A stretch of 64,000 bases of DNA from assembly GCF_001667885.1 (NCBI RefSeq), contig NZ_LZJW01000179.1:1-64000 (forward strand). The letters are read 5' to 3'. A program made the position numbers and the translations under genes. The notes under the pieces are model-generated. The model searched no databases. It was not told the DNA's origin and worked only from the letters and a program-made list of their open reading frames with translations. Origin of the DNA: Mycobacterium scrofulaceum. GTDB lineage: Bacteria > Actinomycetota > Actinomycetes > Mycobacteriales > Mycobacteriaceae. Below, one piece after another: positions 17,154 through 26,232 of this stretch (position 1 is its first letter; the number at the start of each line of letters is the position of its first letter).

Positions 17154-17178
17154 AGACTAACATCGTCTGCAGGGGGGG

Positions 17179-17194
17179 CGGAACAGTCGTTCCG
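17179..17194. promoter_or_regulatory. TetR-type operator, copy 2
   Basis: CGGAACAGTCGTTCCG is a second 6-4-6 palindrome, centred 41 bp (about four helical turns) from copy 1 and ending 26 bp before the ATG of the fumarylacetoacetase-like gene. Binding here would occlude that gene's promoter or start region. Confidence 0.75.
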
Positions 17195-17220
17195 GTGATG
17201 AGAGCGAGGGAGCGCCTGGG

Positions 17221-18132
17221 ATGAAATTGAGAAGAATTCGGACCGCCGTCGGATTAGAGCTGCAATCACTGAGAAGCGACGGAGCCTGGCAGGCCGCGGA
17301 TGATGAGGCGGCGGTGGGCGGGCGGGTATTCGACAACGACTGGCAGATCGCCCGCGCCGACGAGCACCTGCTCCGCAGCCCCGCGCTGCTGCCGTTCCAG
17401 CCGGTGTCGTTTCGTGATTTCATGCTCTACGAGCGCCACGTTCTCGACGCCAGCAGAGGACTGGTGCGCCGCTTTCATCCCGGTCAGTACCGGTTCATCC
17501 AGGCCGCAGAAGCGCTCACCCGGCGCACGTTTCCGTTGCTGAAGCCACGGAGCCTGTTTTATGCACAGCCCATCTACTACATGTCCAACGCGATGACGTT
17601 CGTGCCGTCCGGCACGACGATCGCCGCGCCCTCTTACACCAAAGCGCTCGACTATGAACTCGAGATCGGCTTTGTTCTGGCCCGCGGGTTGTGCAATGCC
17701 ACGCCCACCGAGGCCCTCGCCGCCATCGGTGCTTTCGTCGTGCTCAACGACTTCAGCGCCCGCGATGTGCAACGCGCCGAGATGGGCAGCGGGTTCGGAC
17801 CGCAGAAGTCCAAGCACTTCGCCAGCTCACTGTCAGAGGTGGCGGTCACCGCCGATGAGATCCTGCCCAAGATCGATGCGCTGAGAGGAACAGTTTCGAT
17901 CAATGGTTCGACGGTGGCGACGGTGTCCAGCGCCGGCATGCAGCACAGTCTGGGCGATGTCTTGGCCCATGCGTCGAAAAGCGAGCAGCTGCGGCCAGGG
18001 GAGTTGTTCGGTACGGGAACCCTGCCTGGCGGCAGCGGCATGGAAACCGGCCACTGGCTACACCCTGGGGACAACCTCGAGTTGCGCATTGACGGCATCG
18101 GCGGCATCCATCACGAGATCGTCGAGCCGTGA
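17221..18132 (+). CDS. Fumarylacetoacetate hydrolase-family protein
   Basis: A 303-residue member of the FAH superfamily, whose metal-dependent enzymes cleave C-C bonds, isomerise or decarboxylate 2-keto diacids. The core carries the metal-binding pattern DYELEIGFVLARG (the acidic pair) and VVLNDFSARDVQ (downstream Asp), then KSKHFASS and GTGTLPGGSG near the C terminus. It is the first gene of a two-gene unit with the TetR regulator (4-nt overlap) and divergent from an alpha/beta hydrolase, suggesting a small inducible catabolic module for a ring-cleavage-type compound. That role is inference. Confidence 0.85.
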   Translation: MKLRRIRTAVGLELQSLRSDGAWQAADDEAAVGGRVFDNDWQIARADEHLLRSPALLPFQPVSFRDFMLYERHVLDASRGLVRRFHPGQYRFIQAAEALTRRTFPLLKPRSLFYAQPIYYMSNAMTFVPSGTTIAAPSYTKALDYELEIGFVLARGLCNATPTEALAAIGAFVVLNDFSARDVQRAEMGSGFGPQKSKHFASSLSEVAVTADEILPKIDALRGTVSINGSTVATVSSAGMQHSLGDVLAHASKSEQLRPGELFGTGTLPGGSGMETGHWLHPGDNLELRIDGIGGIHHEIVEP

Positions 18133-18803
18133 GCAAGGCCGCCCCGGTCAGCCCCGTCGCGGGCACCACGCGCGAAATCGCCCGCGCGGACATTCAGCAC
18201 CGGTTGCTCAACAGTGCCGAAGAACTCTTCTCCGCCCGCGGCTATTTCGGTGTCAGCGTCCGAGAGATCACCGACCACGCCGGCACCCGACTGGCGGCGG
18301 TGAGTGAGCAGTTCGGAGGCAAAGAAGGACTATTCCGCGCCGTCGTGCTGCGCCGCATCCGGCCGCTTAACCGTGAGCGCCGAGACCACCTCGCAGCGCT
18401 GCCGGCTCGCGGTAGCCGACGCCGGCGTCTGCACGCTCTCATCGAAGCCTTCAGCGAACCAATGCGCCAACGGGCCGGTGATCCCGGCTGGGACAACTAC
18501 TTTCGCCTCATTGCCCAACTCGCGAACTCGGGACATCCCATCCGGACGCTTATCGCCGACGAATACAACGCAATCGCCGCTGACTTCATCCACGCACTGC
18601 ACGAGCTCTTCCCAGCCGCCGGGGACCCCGCCATCCACGACGCATACCTGCATATGGTCGCCGCCACGCTGCACACCTACTCCAACAACTTGCGCCTCGA
18701 CAGTCTCAGCCATGGGCGCATGCACGCCCACGACATCGACGAGCGCCATCACGCGCTGCTGCGCTTTGTCGCCGGCGGCATCACCAGCCTCGCCACCAGC
18801 TAG
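18129..18803 (+). CDS. TetR/AcrR family transcriptional regulator
   Basis: A 224-residue regulator. An N-terminal helix-turn-helix is visible at about residues 18-65 (NSAEELFSARGYFGVSVREI, then AVSEQFGGKEGLF), followed by a helical ligand-binding domain. Its GTG start overlaps the FAH stop (GTGA), so the two are co-translated. The paired palindromes at 17138 and 17179 are its probable operators, which would make the unit self-repressed and released by a pathway compound. Confidence 0.88.
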   Translation: MSKAAPVSPVAGTTREIARADIQHRLLNSAEELFSARGYFGVSVREITDHAGTRLAAVSEQFGGKEGLFRAVVLRRIRPLNRERRDHLAALPARGSRRRRLHALIEAFSEPMRQRAGDPGWDNYFRLIAQLANSGHPIRTLIADEYNAIAADFIHALHELFPAAGDPAIHDAYLHMVAATLHTYSNNLRLDSLSHGRMHAHDIDERHHALLRFVAGGITSLATS

Positions 18804-18889
18804 ATGGGCTGACCTCGCTGCACCGCGTCGTCAGCCCGGGCCGTCCCGGCCTGAAAGTCTTACGTCGCGATCCCGTAGAAACGATGGCG

Positions 18890-19035
18890 TTCGCCCGGCT
18901 TCGCCGCGCTCGCGATCACCGCTGCGTTCAATGGCGGCGACCCGCTTCGCCCGGCTTCGCCGCGCTCGCGATCACCGCTAGCGATGATGGCGGCGACCCG
19001 CTTCGCCCGGCTTTGCCGCGCTCGCGATCACCGCT
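18890..19035. repeat. 56-bp tandem repeat, about 2.6 copies
   Basis: A 34-bp core beginning TTCGCCCGGCTTCGCCGC occurs at 18890-18923, 18946-18979 and 19002-19035, exactly 56 bp apart. The third copy has one C-to-T change. The two 22-bp spacers share GGCGGCGACCCGC. GCGGCGA in the spacer can pair with TCGCCGC in the next core, so each unit can form a stem-loop. The array lies between the convergent TetR gene and the ATP-grasp gene and reaches the stop codon of the latter. It may vary in copy number between strains. Confidence 0.85.
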
Positions 19036-21715
19036 AGGCGGGCATCACCCGGCGCACGTCGGGGCCCCACAGCGGCTGCACGGCCGGCAGCGCCAGCTGC
19101 GTGGTGGTGATGACCTCGGCCAGCTCGCGCAACTGCGTGTGCACCGAATCGAGCAGCTCTGCCAGCTCCGTGCGCAGCCCGTCCTCGCCGACCTCTTCCA
19201 GCTCGGCGGGGTGCGAGCGGCGCAGCAGGGTGCCGATCTCTTCCACCAACCGCTCCGGGCGCGACGACCCCGACGCCCCCGGCAGGTCCTTGAGGTTGGC
19301 CCGCAGCCGCTCGACCTGATACAGCAACGACCGCGGGTTCTGCGCGTCGAACAGCATCAACTCGGCCACGGCGGCGACGCTCACCTTGCCCACGGTGCGG
19401 CGCCGGTAGATCACCGAGGACTCGCACGCCACCAGCGTCGCCTCGATGATCGTCTGCTCGGCGATGGTGCCGCGGACCGCAACCAGCGTCGCCCGCAGCA
19501 GCGCGGTCAGCCACAGGCCGCGTTCGATGCGCTTGCCGATGTCCATCATCGTCCAGCCCACGTCACGCACCATCGACTCGCCGGCCACACCCGCCAGGGT
19601 CAGCATCCCGGCCAGCGTCTGCGTCTGAGCCGACGCGAGGAGCGCGTCGGCCTCGGCGAGCGAATCCGGCGGCTCACGCCGCTGCGCCAGCGCGCGTTCC
19701 ACCCCGGCCAACACCATCCAGGTGTCGTTGGACATCTGGTCGCGCACCGCCCTGGCGGCCAGCGCCAAACCCTCCACCGACTGCACCAACGACCCGGGGC
19801 GATCGGGGTCCACGGTCAACGACCACAACGTCGAGGGCGCGACGGCGATCATCTCGGCCGCGTCTCCGGCACTCTCGCCGGCCATATCGTCGGCCCCCGT
19901 GTCGGTTCCGGTGATCCCGCCGAGCGCCGCCATCAGCGCCGGTACGCACGCGCTCTCCTCGGTGTGCTGCTGATGGCGGTAGACGTGGAACCTGTCGCGG
20001 GCGACCAACAGCAGCCGCGCCATGTTCTCCGCGCGTTCGCCGTAACGGCCGATCCAGAACAGGTCGGACAGCACGCGGGGGGAGCTGACGCCCCAGGTGC
20101 CCGCCGCGGTCTTCGCCGGCGGCGCGGGCGACGGCAGGCTCACCGCCTCGGCTCGCGCGCGTTCCGTCGGGCGTACCCAAACATCCTTCGCCGCAACGGT
20201 TTCCAGCGTATAGGCGGCCGGCCCGGGCGCCAGCACATAGCCCACGCCGCCGACCATGGGGGCGTACCCGCTGCGCTGGGCGACGTTGAACAACCGGATG
20301 CCGACACCGGCCGACGACAACACCCCGGCATGGTCGGTGGGCGCCGACGAGAACTGCGGCAGTTCCTGGCCGATCCACTGCCACGGCATCTTCTCGATCC
20401 GGCCGGCCAATTGCGTCAGCTGATACGAGGAAAGCGTGGGCCCGACAAGGGTTTTCCCACCGACCGTGGACTTCACCAGGAGCGACGACAGGTTTGCCAG
20501 CAGATGTGACCGTTCCCCGGCGATGCCACCCCAGTAGACCGGCGCGGTGTGCAGCAGCGGGGCCTCGGACAGCAGGTGCTCGGACAGCTGAGGCAAAAAC
20601 CGCAGCAGCCCAGGGTTTTCCAGGATGCCGCTGCCCAGCGTGTTGACCACGGTCACCGTCCCGCGGTGGCACGCCTCGACCAGACCGGCCACGCCGAGGC
20701 GTGAGTCGGCGCGCAGATCCAGCGGGTCGGCGTAGGCGGCGTCGACCCGGCGCAACACGACGTCCACCCGCTTCAAGGTGCCCAGCGAGCGCATCCACAA
20801 TTTGCCGTCACGCACCACCAAGTCCGCGCTCTCCACCAACGGAAAACCCAGCAGCGTGGCCAGATACGCCTGATCGAAGGCGGTTTCGGAGAAGATACCC
20901 GGGCTGAGCACCACCACCACGGGATCCTGCGCCACGTCCGGCGCGGCGTCGATCAGTGCCAGTCGCAAGGCCTGGGCGAACGGCGTCGTCGGTCGCGGCG
21001 CGATCCGCTCGTAGAGGTCGGGAATCGAGTGCGCGACGACGCGCCGGTCGGCCAGCGCGTAGCCGGCGCCCGACGGTGCCTGCGTCCAGTCGGCGTTGAC
21101 CTGGAAGGCCCCGTCCGGTAGCCGGCTGACGTCACAGCCGTGCAGGAAAAGCTGGTGATGCCCAGGTATTTCGATGCCGTTCGCGGCCCGCACGTAACCG
21201 GGATGGGCGAACAGCAGTTCCGGCGGCAGCACGCCCTCGGTGAGCAGGCTGCGCGACCCGTACAGGTCGGCGAGCACGGCGTCGAGCAGCCGGGACCGCT
21301 GCACCAGCCCTGCCTCGAGCAGCTCCCATTCCGCGGCGGACAGCACGATCGGCAGCGTGTCGAGGATCCACGGTCGAGGCTCCAGGCCGTGGCCGCCGGG
21401 TTCGACGTCGGTGTACGTGATGCCGTCGCTGTCGATCAGGCTGCGCACCACCGAGCGCAGCCGGTCGAGCCCAACCCGGCCGCGCTCGGCGATCGTGTCG
21501 GCCAGCTCCGCCCAGGCCGCTCGGACGTTCCCGTCCTGATCGACGAATTCGTCGTAACCGGCGGCGGGGCCGTGTCGCAGATCGAAGAGCGCTTCCTGGG
21601 CGCGTGCGGCGCGATACCCGGCCAGCAGGCGGTCGGCGTCGTAGCGGTCCTCGTGGCGCCCGCCAGCGACCGCCGGGGGAGCGCCGGTCCCGAATGTCAT
21701 GTCCGCAGACGCCAT
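19034..21715 (-). CDS. Circularly permuted ATP-grasp plus alpha-E domain protein (Rv2567-like)
   Basis: An 893-residue two-domain protein. Residues ~70-490 resemble the circularly permuted ATP-grasp family (COG2308: GITYTDVEPG, then LDTLPIVLSAAEWELLEAGLVQR, and the VVVLSPGIFSETAFDQAYLA region read in part), predicted to ligate amino acids or peptides using ATP. Residues ~530-885 resemble the alpha-E domain (COG2307: SDLFWIGRYGERAENMARLL). Start ATG 21715 overlaps the previous stop in TAATG, so it is coupled to the large transglutaminase; ATG 21700 is an alternative. It is probably the synthetic enzyme of the peptide system; the product is unknown. Confidence 0.92.
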   Translation of the reverse strand: MASADMTFGTGAPPAVAGGRHEDRYDADRLLAGYRAARAQEALFDLRHGPAAGYDEFVDQDGNVRAAWAELADTIAERGRVGLDRLRSVVRSLIDSDGITYTDVEPGGHGLEPRPWILDTLPIVLSAAEWELLEAGLVQRSRLLDAVLADLYGSRSLLTEGVLPPELLFAHPGYVRAANGIEIPGHHQLFLHGCDVSRLPDGAFQVNADWTQAPSGAGYALADRRVVAHSIPDLYERIAPRPTTPFAQALRLALIDAAPDVAQDPVVVVLSPGIFSETAFDQAYLATLLGFPLVESADLVVRDGKLWMRSLGTLKRVDVVLRRVDAAYADPLDLRADSRLGVAGLVEACHRGTVTVVNTLGSGILENPGLLRFLPQLSEHLLSEAPLLHTAPVYWGGIAGERSHLLANLSSLLVKSTVGGKTLVGPTLSSYQLTQLAGRIEKMPWQWIGQELPQFSSAPTDHAGVLSSAGVGIRLFNVAQRSGYAPMVGGVGYVLAPGPAAYTLETVAAKDVWVRPTERARAEAVSLPSPAPPAKTAAGTWGVSSPRVLSDLFWIGRYGERAENMARLLLVARDRFHVYRHQQHTEESACVPALMAALGGITGTDTGADDMAGESAGDAAEMIAVAPSTLWSLTVDPDRPGSLVQSVEGLALAARAVRDQMSNDTWMVLAGVERALAQRREPPDSLAEADALLASAQTQTLAGMLTLAGVAGESMVRDVGWTMMDIGKRIERGLWLTALLRATLVAVRGTIAEQTIIEATLVACESSVIYRRRTVGKVSVAAVAELMLFDAQNPRSLLYQVERLRANLKDLPGASGSSRPERLVEEIGTLLRRSHPAELEEVGEDGLRTELAELLDSVHTQLRELAEVITTTQLALPAVQPLWGPDVRRVMPA

Positions 21716-24700
21716 TACTGCTGAACGGTACGCACGCGGCGCAGGTCGAGGATGCCCGGCGCGCCGATGTCGGTGAAGATGCGTGCCTGCTTCTCCCGGA
21801 TGTCGGACAAGTCGAGCTTGCCGGGGGTGAAGCCGGTGGCCTCGAAGCGGCGGGCGCGGCGCGCCTCGGCCTCGACGGCGTTGACGGGCGGTTCGTCGTA
21901 GGCGCGCCCACCGGGATGCGCGACGTGGTAGGTGCATCCGCCGCGCGACGTGCCCGTCGTCAGGTCGATCAGCTCGAACTGCAGCGGAACGTCGGTGCTG
22001 ATCGTCGGGTGCAGCGCGCTCGGCGGCTGCCACGCCTTGAACCGCACCCCGCCCACGTGGATGTCGGGGTTGTCGGTGGCCAGCAGCGGGACCGGATACC
22101 CGTTGACCGTCACAACGTAGCGGTGCCGGTCGGCGCCGATGATCCGGATCTGGATGCGCTCGACCGACGAGTCGACGTAGCGGGCGGTGCCGGTGGCGGT
22201 GGACTCCTCGCCGAGGGTGTTCCACGGTTCGATCGCCCCGCGCAACTCGATCTCCACTCCGTCGAACACCGCCGTGCCGATGCGGGGGAAGCGGAATTCG
22301 GTGAACGGGTCCAGCCAGCTGGTCTCGAAAGCGATGCCGTGCGCGCGAAGGTCCGCGGCGACGTCGGCGATGTCGTGAATCAGGAAGTGCGGCAACAGGT
22401 ACCGCCCGTGCAGGTTGGCTCCGTGCCGGATCAATGGGGCGCGCAGCGGCTCGTCCCAGAACCACGCCACCAGCGAACGCACCAAGAGTGATTGCACCAT
22501 CGCCATGCGCAGATGCGGGGGCATCTCGAACCCGCGCAACTCGAGTAGGCCGAGCCGGCCGCGGGGGCTGTCGGGGCTGTAGAGCTTGTCGATGCAGAAC
22601 TCGGCGCGGTGGGTGTTGCCGGTGATGTCGGTGAGAAGATGGCGCAGCGCGCGGTCGATCACCCAGGGCCGGGGGGCGTTGCCCCCGAAAGGACCTGAGA
22701 GCCGGGCGATTTCGGCGAACGCGATCTCGAGCTCGTAGAGCGCCTCGGCGCGGCCCTCGTCCACGCGGGGTGCCTGGGAGGTCGTGCCCACGAACCGGCC
22801 GGCGAACAGATACGACAGCGACGGGTGTCGCTGCCAGTACGTCAGCAGCGAGACCAACAGGTCCGGGCGCCGCAGCAGGGGCGAGTCCGCGGGGGTGACG
22901 CCGCCGAGCGTGATGTGGTTGCCGCCGCCGGTGCCGCCGTGGGTGCCGTCGACGTCGAAGGACTCGGTGGACAGCCGGGCCAATCGCGCTTGCTCGTAGA
23001 GGGTTTCGAGCTGCTGGCACTGTTCGGCGAAGCTGGCGGTCGGCGCGACGTTCACCTCGATGACGCCGGGGTCGGGGGTGATCGTCGTCGACCTCAGCCG
23101 CGGGTCCGGCGGGGGATCGTAGCCCTCGATCACGACCGGGCAGTCGGCCTTGGCCGCGGCGGCCTCGACGCGGGCGATCAGGTCCACGAAGTGTTCCAGT
23201 GCTTCGGTGGGCGGCATGAAAAGGTAGAGGATCCCGTCGCGAACCTCGGCGACCATCGCGGTTGGCGGCGCGGTGTCGGAGTCGTCCACCACCGCCTGGT
23301 CCGAATCCGCCGTCAGCGCGTCGCCGGCGGCGTGCGGGTCGGCGTCGAAGGTCGCGCGCGGCGGCCGCCAGCTGATCGAATCCAGCGGTAGCCGCAGACC
23401 CGCAGGTGAATCGCCGGGCAGCAACACAATTCGGCCGCGACGCAGCCGCCAGTCGGCGCTCGCCCAACCCGTGCCGTCGTCGCGGCGGTGCAGCGGCAGC
23501 ACGAAAGCCGCTGGGGCCGTGACGGATTCGTCGAGCTTGGCCAGCAGCGACGCGCGACCGGCGGGAGTGTCCTGGTCGAGGTCGTCGGCCGGGTCCACCG
23601 GGTCGCCCTCGGGTTGCCGCACCTTGGCCGCCAGCCGGTGCAGCGGGTCCTCGTATGCGGGCCGCACCTGCGAGAGGGGCAGACCCAGGCCGTCGGCCAG
23701 GCCGGCGAGCACCTGGTGAGCGGCCTCGCCATCGACAGGGTCCGGCCGGTCTCCCCACGGATCGGCCAGCAGCGCGCCGTCGTTCCACAGCGGTCGCCCG
23801 TCGGTGCGCCAATACAGCGCAATCTGCCAGCGCGGCAACGGTTCGCCCGGATACCACCGGCCCTGCCCACGCTGAATCAACCCGTTCGGCGCCCACACCT
23901 CCTTGAGCCGGGCGGCCAGATCGGAGGCGCGCTGCCGCTTGTGCGGCCCGTCGGCGGCGGTGGTCCATTCCTTGGCGACCTGGTTGTCCACCGAGACGAA
24001 CGTCGGCTCGCCGCCGATGGTCAGCCGCACGTCGGCGGCGGCCAGCCTCTCGTCCACGCGCTGGCCGACCTCGCAGATCGTCTGCCACGCCTCGTCGGTG
24101 TAGGGGAGCGTGACGCGGGGGTCCTCGTGGATGCGGGTGACGGTGTTGGAGAACTCCAACACCGATTCGCAGGGCTCGGTGCCGCCGCTGATGGGTGCCG
24201 CCGACGCCGGATGCGGCGTGGCGGCCAGCGGGATGTGGCCCTCGCCGGCGAACAGCCCCGACGTCGGGTCCAGCCCTATCCACCCCGCGCCCGGGATGTA
24301 GACCTCGGTCCAGGCGTGCAGGTCGGTGAAGTCGGCGGCGGGGCCCGACGGCCCGTCGAGCGCCTCCACATCGGAGGCGAGCTGCACCAGGTATCCCGAC
24401 ACGAAGCGGGCGGGCAGCCCGAGCTGACGCAGGATCGACACCAGCAGCCACGCGGAGTCGCGGCACGAGCCCACACCGGTACGCAGCGTGTAATCCGGTG
24501 TCTGGACGCCGGGTTCCATCCGCAGGCTGTACGCGACGTCGGCGTTGACCGCGCGGTTGAGCGCGACCAGCAGGTCGATGGTGCGCGTGCCCTCGCCCAC
24601 CGAGAAGTTCTGCACCCACGCCCGCGTGAGCTCGCCCGGTCCCGACCCCTCGCCTTCTTCGTCGACGGGCCGCAGGTAGGGCTCGAGGTCGTCGGCCAGC

Positions 24701-25035
24701 TCCTTGGGATAGGTCAGCCCCTCGGCGGGCCAGGTTTCGGCCCAGTCCTCGATGAAGAAGTCGAACGGGTTGATCACCTTGAGGTCGGCGATGAGCCCCA
24801 CCGTGATGGTCAGCCGGCGCATCGGATTCGGAAAGACAAGGCGCGCAAGGAAATTGCCTACCGCGTCCTGCTGCCAGTTGATGAAGTGATCTTCCGGCTC
24901 GATGCGTAACGAGTAGGCCTCGAGCGGTGTGCGGCAGTGGGGCGCCGGGCGCAGCCGGACGACGTGCGGAAACACCCGGACCGACCGGTCAAAGGTGTAG
25001 CTGGTGCGGTGCTCCAGCGCGACTTTGATGCTCAT
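21715..25035 (-). CDS. Large transglutaminase/DUF2126 protein (Rv2566-like)
   Basis: A 1106-residue protein. Residues ~1-270 form a transglutaminase module: N-terminal domain (ALEHRTSYTFDRSV) and core with catalytic Cys in GSCRDSAWLL, His in DLHAWTEVY and Asp in GLDPTSG. The remaining ~800 residues match the COG4196/DUF2126 type, with GGGNHITLGG and LRPHL-like segments, of unknown activity. It is the first gene of a two-gene operon with the ATP-grasp protein. Comparative genomics has grouped such proteins with ATP-grasp and alpha-E proteins in predicted peptide-ligase systems. Start ATG 25035. Confidence 0.92.
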   Translation of the reverse strand: MSIKVALEHRTSYTFDRSVRVFPHVVRLRPAPHCRTPLEAYSLRIEPEDHFINWQQDAVGNFLARLVFPNPMRRLTITVGLIADLKVINPFDFFIEDWAETWPAEGLTYPKELADDLEPYLRPVDEEGEGSGPGELTRAWVQNFSVGEGTRTIDLLVALNRAVNADVAYSLRMEPGVQTPDYTLRTGVGSCRDSAWLLVSILRQLGLPARFVSGYLVQLASDVEALDGPSGPAADFTDLHAWTEVYIPGAGWIGLDPTSGLFAGEGHIPLAATPHPASAAPISGGTEPCESVLEFSNTVTRIHEDPRVTLPYTDEAWQTICEVGQRVDERLAAADVRLTIGGEPTFVSVDNQVAKEWTTAADGPHKRQRASDLAARLKEVWAPNGLIQRGQGRWYPGEPLPRWQIALYWRTDGRPLWNDGALLADPWGDRPDPVDGEAAHQVLAGLADGLGLPLSQVRPAYEDPLHRLAAKVRQPEGDPVDPADDLDQDTPAGRASLLAKLDESVTAPAAFVLPLHRRDDGTGWASADWRLRRGRIVLLPGDSPAGLRLPLDSISWRPPRATFDADPHAAGDALTADSDQAVVDDSDTAPPTAMVAEVRDGILYLFMPPTEALEHFVDLIARVEAAAAKADCPVVIEGYDPPPDPRLRSTTITPDPGVIEVNVAPTASFAEQCQQLETLYEQARLARLSTESFDVDGTHGGTGGGNHITLGGVTPADSPLLRRPDLLVSLLTYWQRHPSLSYLFAGRFVGTTSQAPRVDEGRAEALYELEIAFAEIARLSGPFGGNAPRPWVIDRALRHLLTDITGNTHRAEFCIDKLYSPDSPRGRLGLLELRGFEMPPHLRMAMVQSLLVRSLVAWFWDEPLRAPLIRHGANLHGRYLLPHFLIHDIADVAADLRAHGIAFETSWLDPFTEFRFPRIGTAVFDGVEIELRGAIEPWNTLGEESTATGTARYVDSSVERIQIRIIGADRHRYVVTVNGYPVPLLATDNPDIHVGGVRFKAWQPPSALHPTISTDVPLQFELIDLTTGTSRGGCTYHVAHPGGRAYDEPPVNAVEAEARRARRFEATGFTPGKLDLSDIREKQARIFTDIGAPGILDLRRVRTVQQ

Positions 25036-25124
25036 AACAAGGTGATTGCATCACAAGCGCCACAAGGGCGCAGCGCACCGCAGCCGCGGCTAACAGGGCC
25101 GTAACTTCGGGCGCTCGCTCGCGG

Positions 25125-26141
25125 TCAGACCTGCTGCGGCCCGGGCGGCGGGCCGCCTTGGTAGCCCGCCTGCTGCGCGGGGACGACCTGGCCGCCGGTC
25201 AGCTTGCGGTAGGCGTAGGTCAGGATCAGCGCGTCGAGCGGCGCCGTCACCAGCAGGCCGACACCACACGCCAGCGCCCCGGCGAAGATCAGGGCCATCA
25301 CCACCAGCCACACCAGCAGCGCGTTGGCGAAATTCGACCCCACCAGCGAGAAGCTGGAGGTGAAGCCCTTGATGGCCGACTCCGAGCGATCGACGACGAA
25401 CAGGATGGTGAACTGCACGAAGAGGCTCAGCACCAGGCCCGGGACGAAGCAGAAGGAGTAGCCGATCGAGGTGAGGACGCCGATGATCAGCGCGGCCAGG
25501 AACGCCATCCCCAGGTTGCGTGGCCGAAAGAACGAGCCAATGGTCACCGGGCGCCCGTCGGCGATGTCCAGGCAGCCCGACAGGAAGCCGGCCTGGGCGA
25601 ACGCCGTGACCAGATACGTCAGCAGGGTGCCGACGATGAAGAGGACCAACCCGGCGCCGGTGAGGTTCGTCGTGAAGTAGAAGCCGTAGTCGTCGGTGCT
25701 CGCCGTGTTGGGCGACATGTTCTGGCCCGCGATGTTCACCCCGGTGGCCACGCCGAACAGCAGGCCGTACACCAGCGCGGGGACGATCAACACCAGCGCG
25801 TTCTTGGTGAAGGTGTTCCACGCCCAGCTGAAGGCGTCACCGACGCTGAACCCGGGGGCGGCCGGCGCCCCGTAGCCGGGCTGGGGGTATCCGCCGTAAC
25901 CGGGCGGGGGCGGCGGCGCGCCGTAGCTGGGCGGAGCGCCATAACTCGGCGGTGCGCCGTAACCAGGGCCGCCGTAGCCAGGGGGTGGGCCGTAGCCCGG
26001 CTGCTGCGGGGGAGGTGCGCCGTAACCGGGGGACGGCGGCGGTGGCGTGCCGTAACCGGGTGGGGGCGGATAGCCCGGAGGGTTGTGCTCGCTGCCGTGC
26101 GGGTCGGCCGGGGTGCCTGGATACTCGGGAGGCTGGCTCAT
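25125..26141 (-). CDS. Proline/glycine/tyrosine-rich membrane protein (Rv2560-like)
   Basis: A 338-residue protein. Its first ~105 residues are low-complexity repeats such as PPGYG and PSYGAPP; then comes a membrane domain with about six hydrophobic segments (for example NALVLIVPALVYGLLFG, GTLLTYLVTAFAQAGFL), and a short Pro/Gln-rich tail. The membrane part resembles M. tuberculosis Rv2560 and glycerophosphoryl-diester-phosphodiesterase-type membrane domains. The tyrosine-rich, disordered head probably faces the cytoplasm and may mediate weak protein contacts. Function unknown. It is divergent from rarA, sharing a 91-bp intergenic region. Confidence 0.85.
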   Translation of the reverse strand: MSQPPEYPGTPADPHGSEHNPPGYPPPPGYGTPPPPSPGYGAPPPQQPGYGPPPGYGGPGYGAPPSYGAPPSYGAPPPPPGYGGYPQPGYGAPAAPGFSVGDAFSWAWNTFTKNALVLIVPALVYGLLFGVATGVNIAGQNMSPNTASTDDYGFYFTTNLTGAGLVLFIVGTLLTYLVTAFAQAGFLSGCLDIADGRPVTIGSFFRPRNLGMAFLAALIIGVLTSIGYSFCFVPGLVLSLFVQFTILFVVDRSESAIKGFTSSFSLVGSNFANALLVWLVVMALIFAGALACGVGLLVTAPLDALILTYAYRKLTGGQVVPAQQAGYQGGPPPGPQQV

Positions 26142-26232
26142 GTCCGTCCTAGCTGTTGACTCAACCTGTGGGCACGCGCACACGGGAACTTAGCAAAGAT
26201 GTCGAGGCGGCGCCCGGATTCGTTTTCGTGGT

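Noticed and set aside
18884..20509. A 541-codon plus-strand frame through the repeat array and the ATP-grasp gene
   Set aside because: It is antisense to a well-supported gene, begins in the tandem repeat and has His/Arg/Gln-rich shadow composition.
19034..24619. An 1861-codon minus-strand open frame
   Set aside because: Only 19034-21715 is the ATP-grasp gene. The upstream extension runs out of frame through the large transglutaminase gene and is an Arg/Gly/Pro-rich product of high GC without family motifs.
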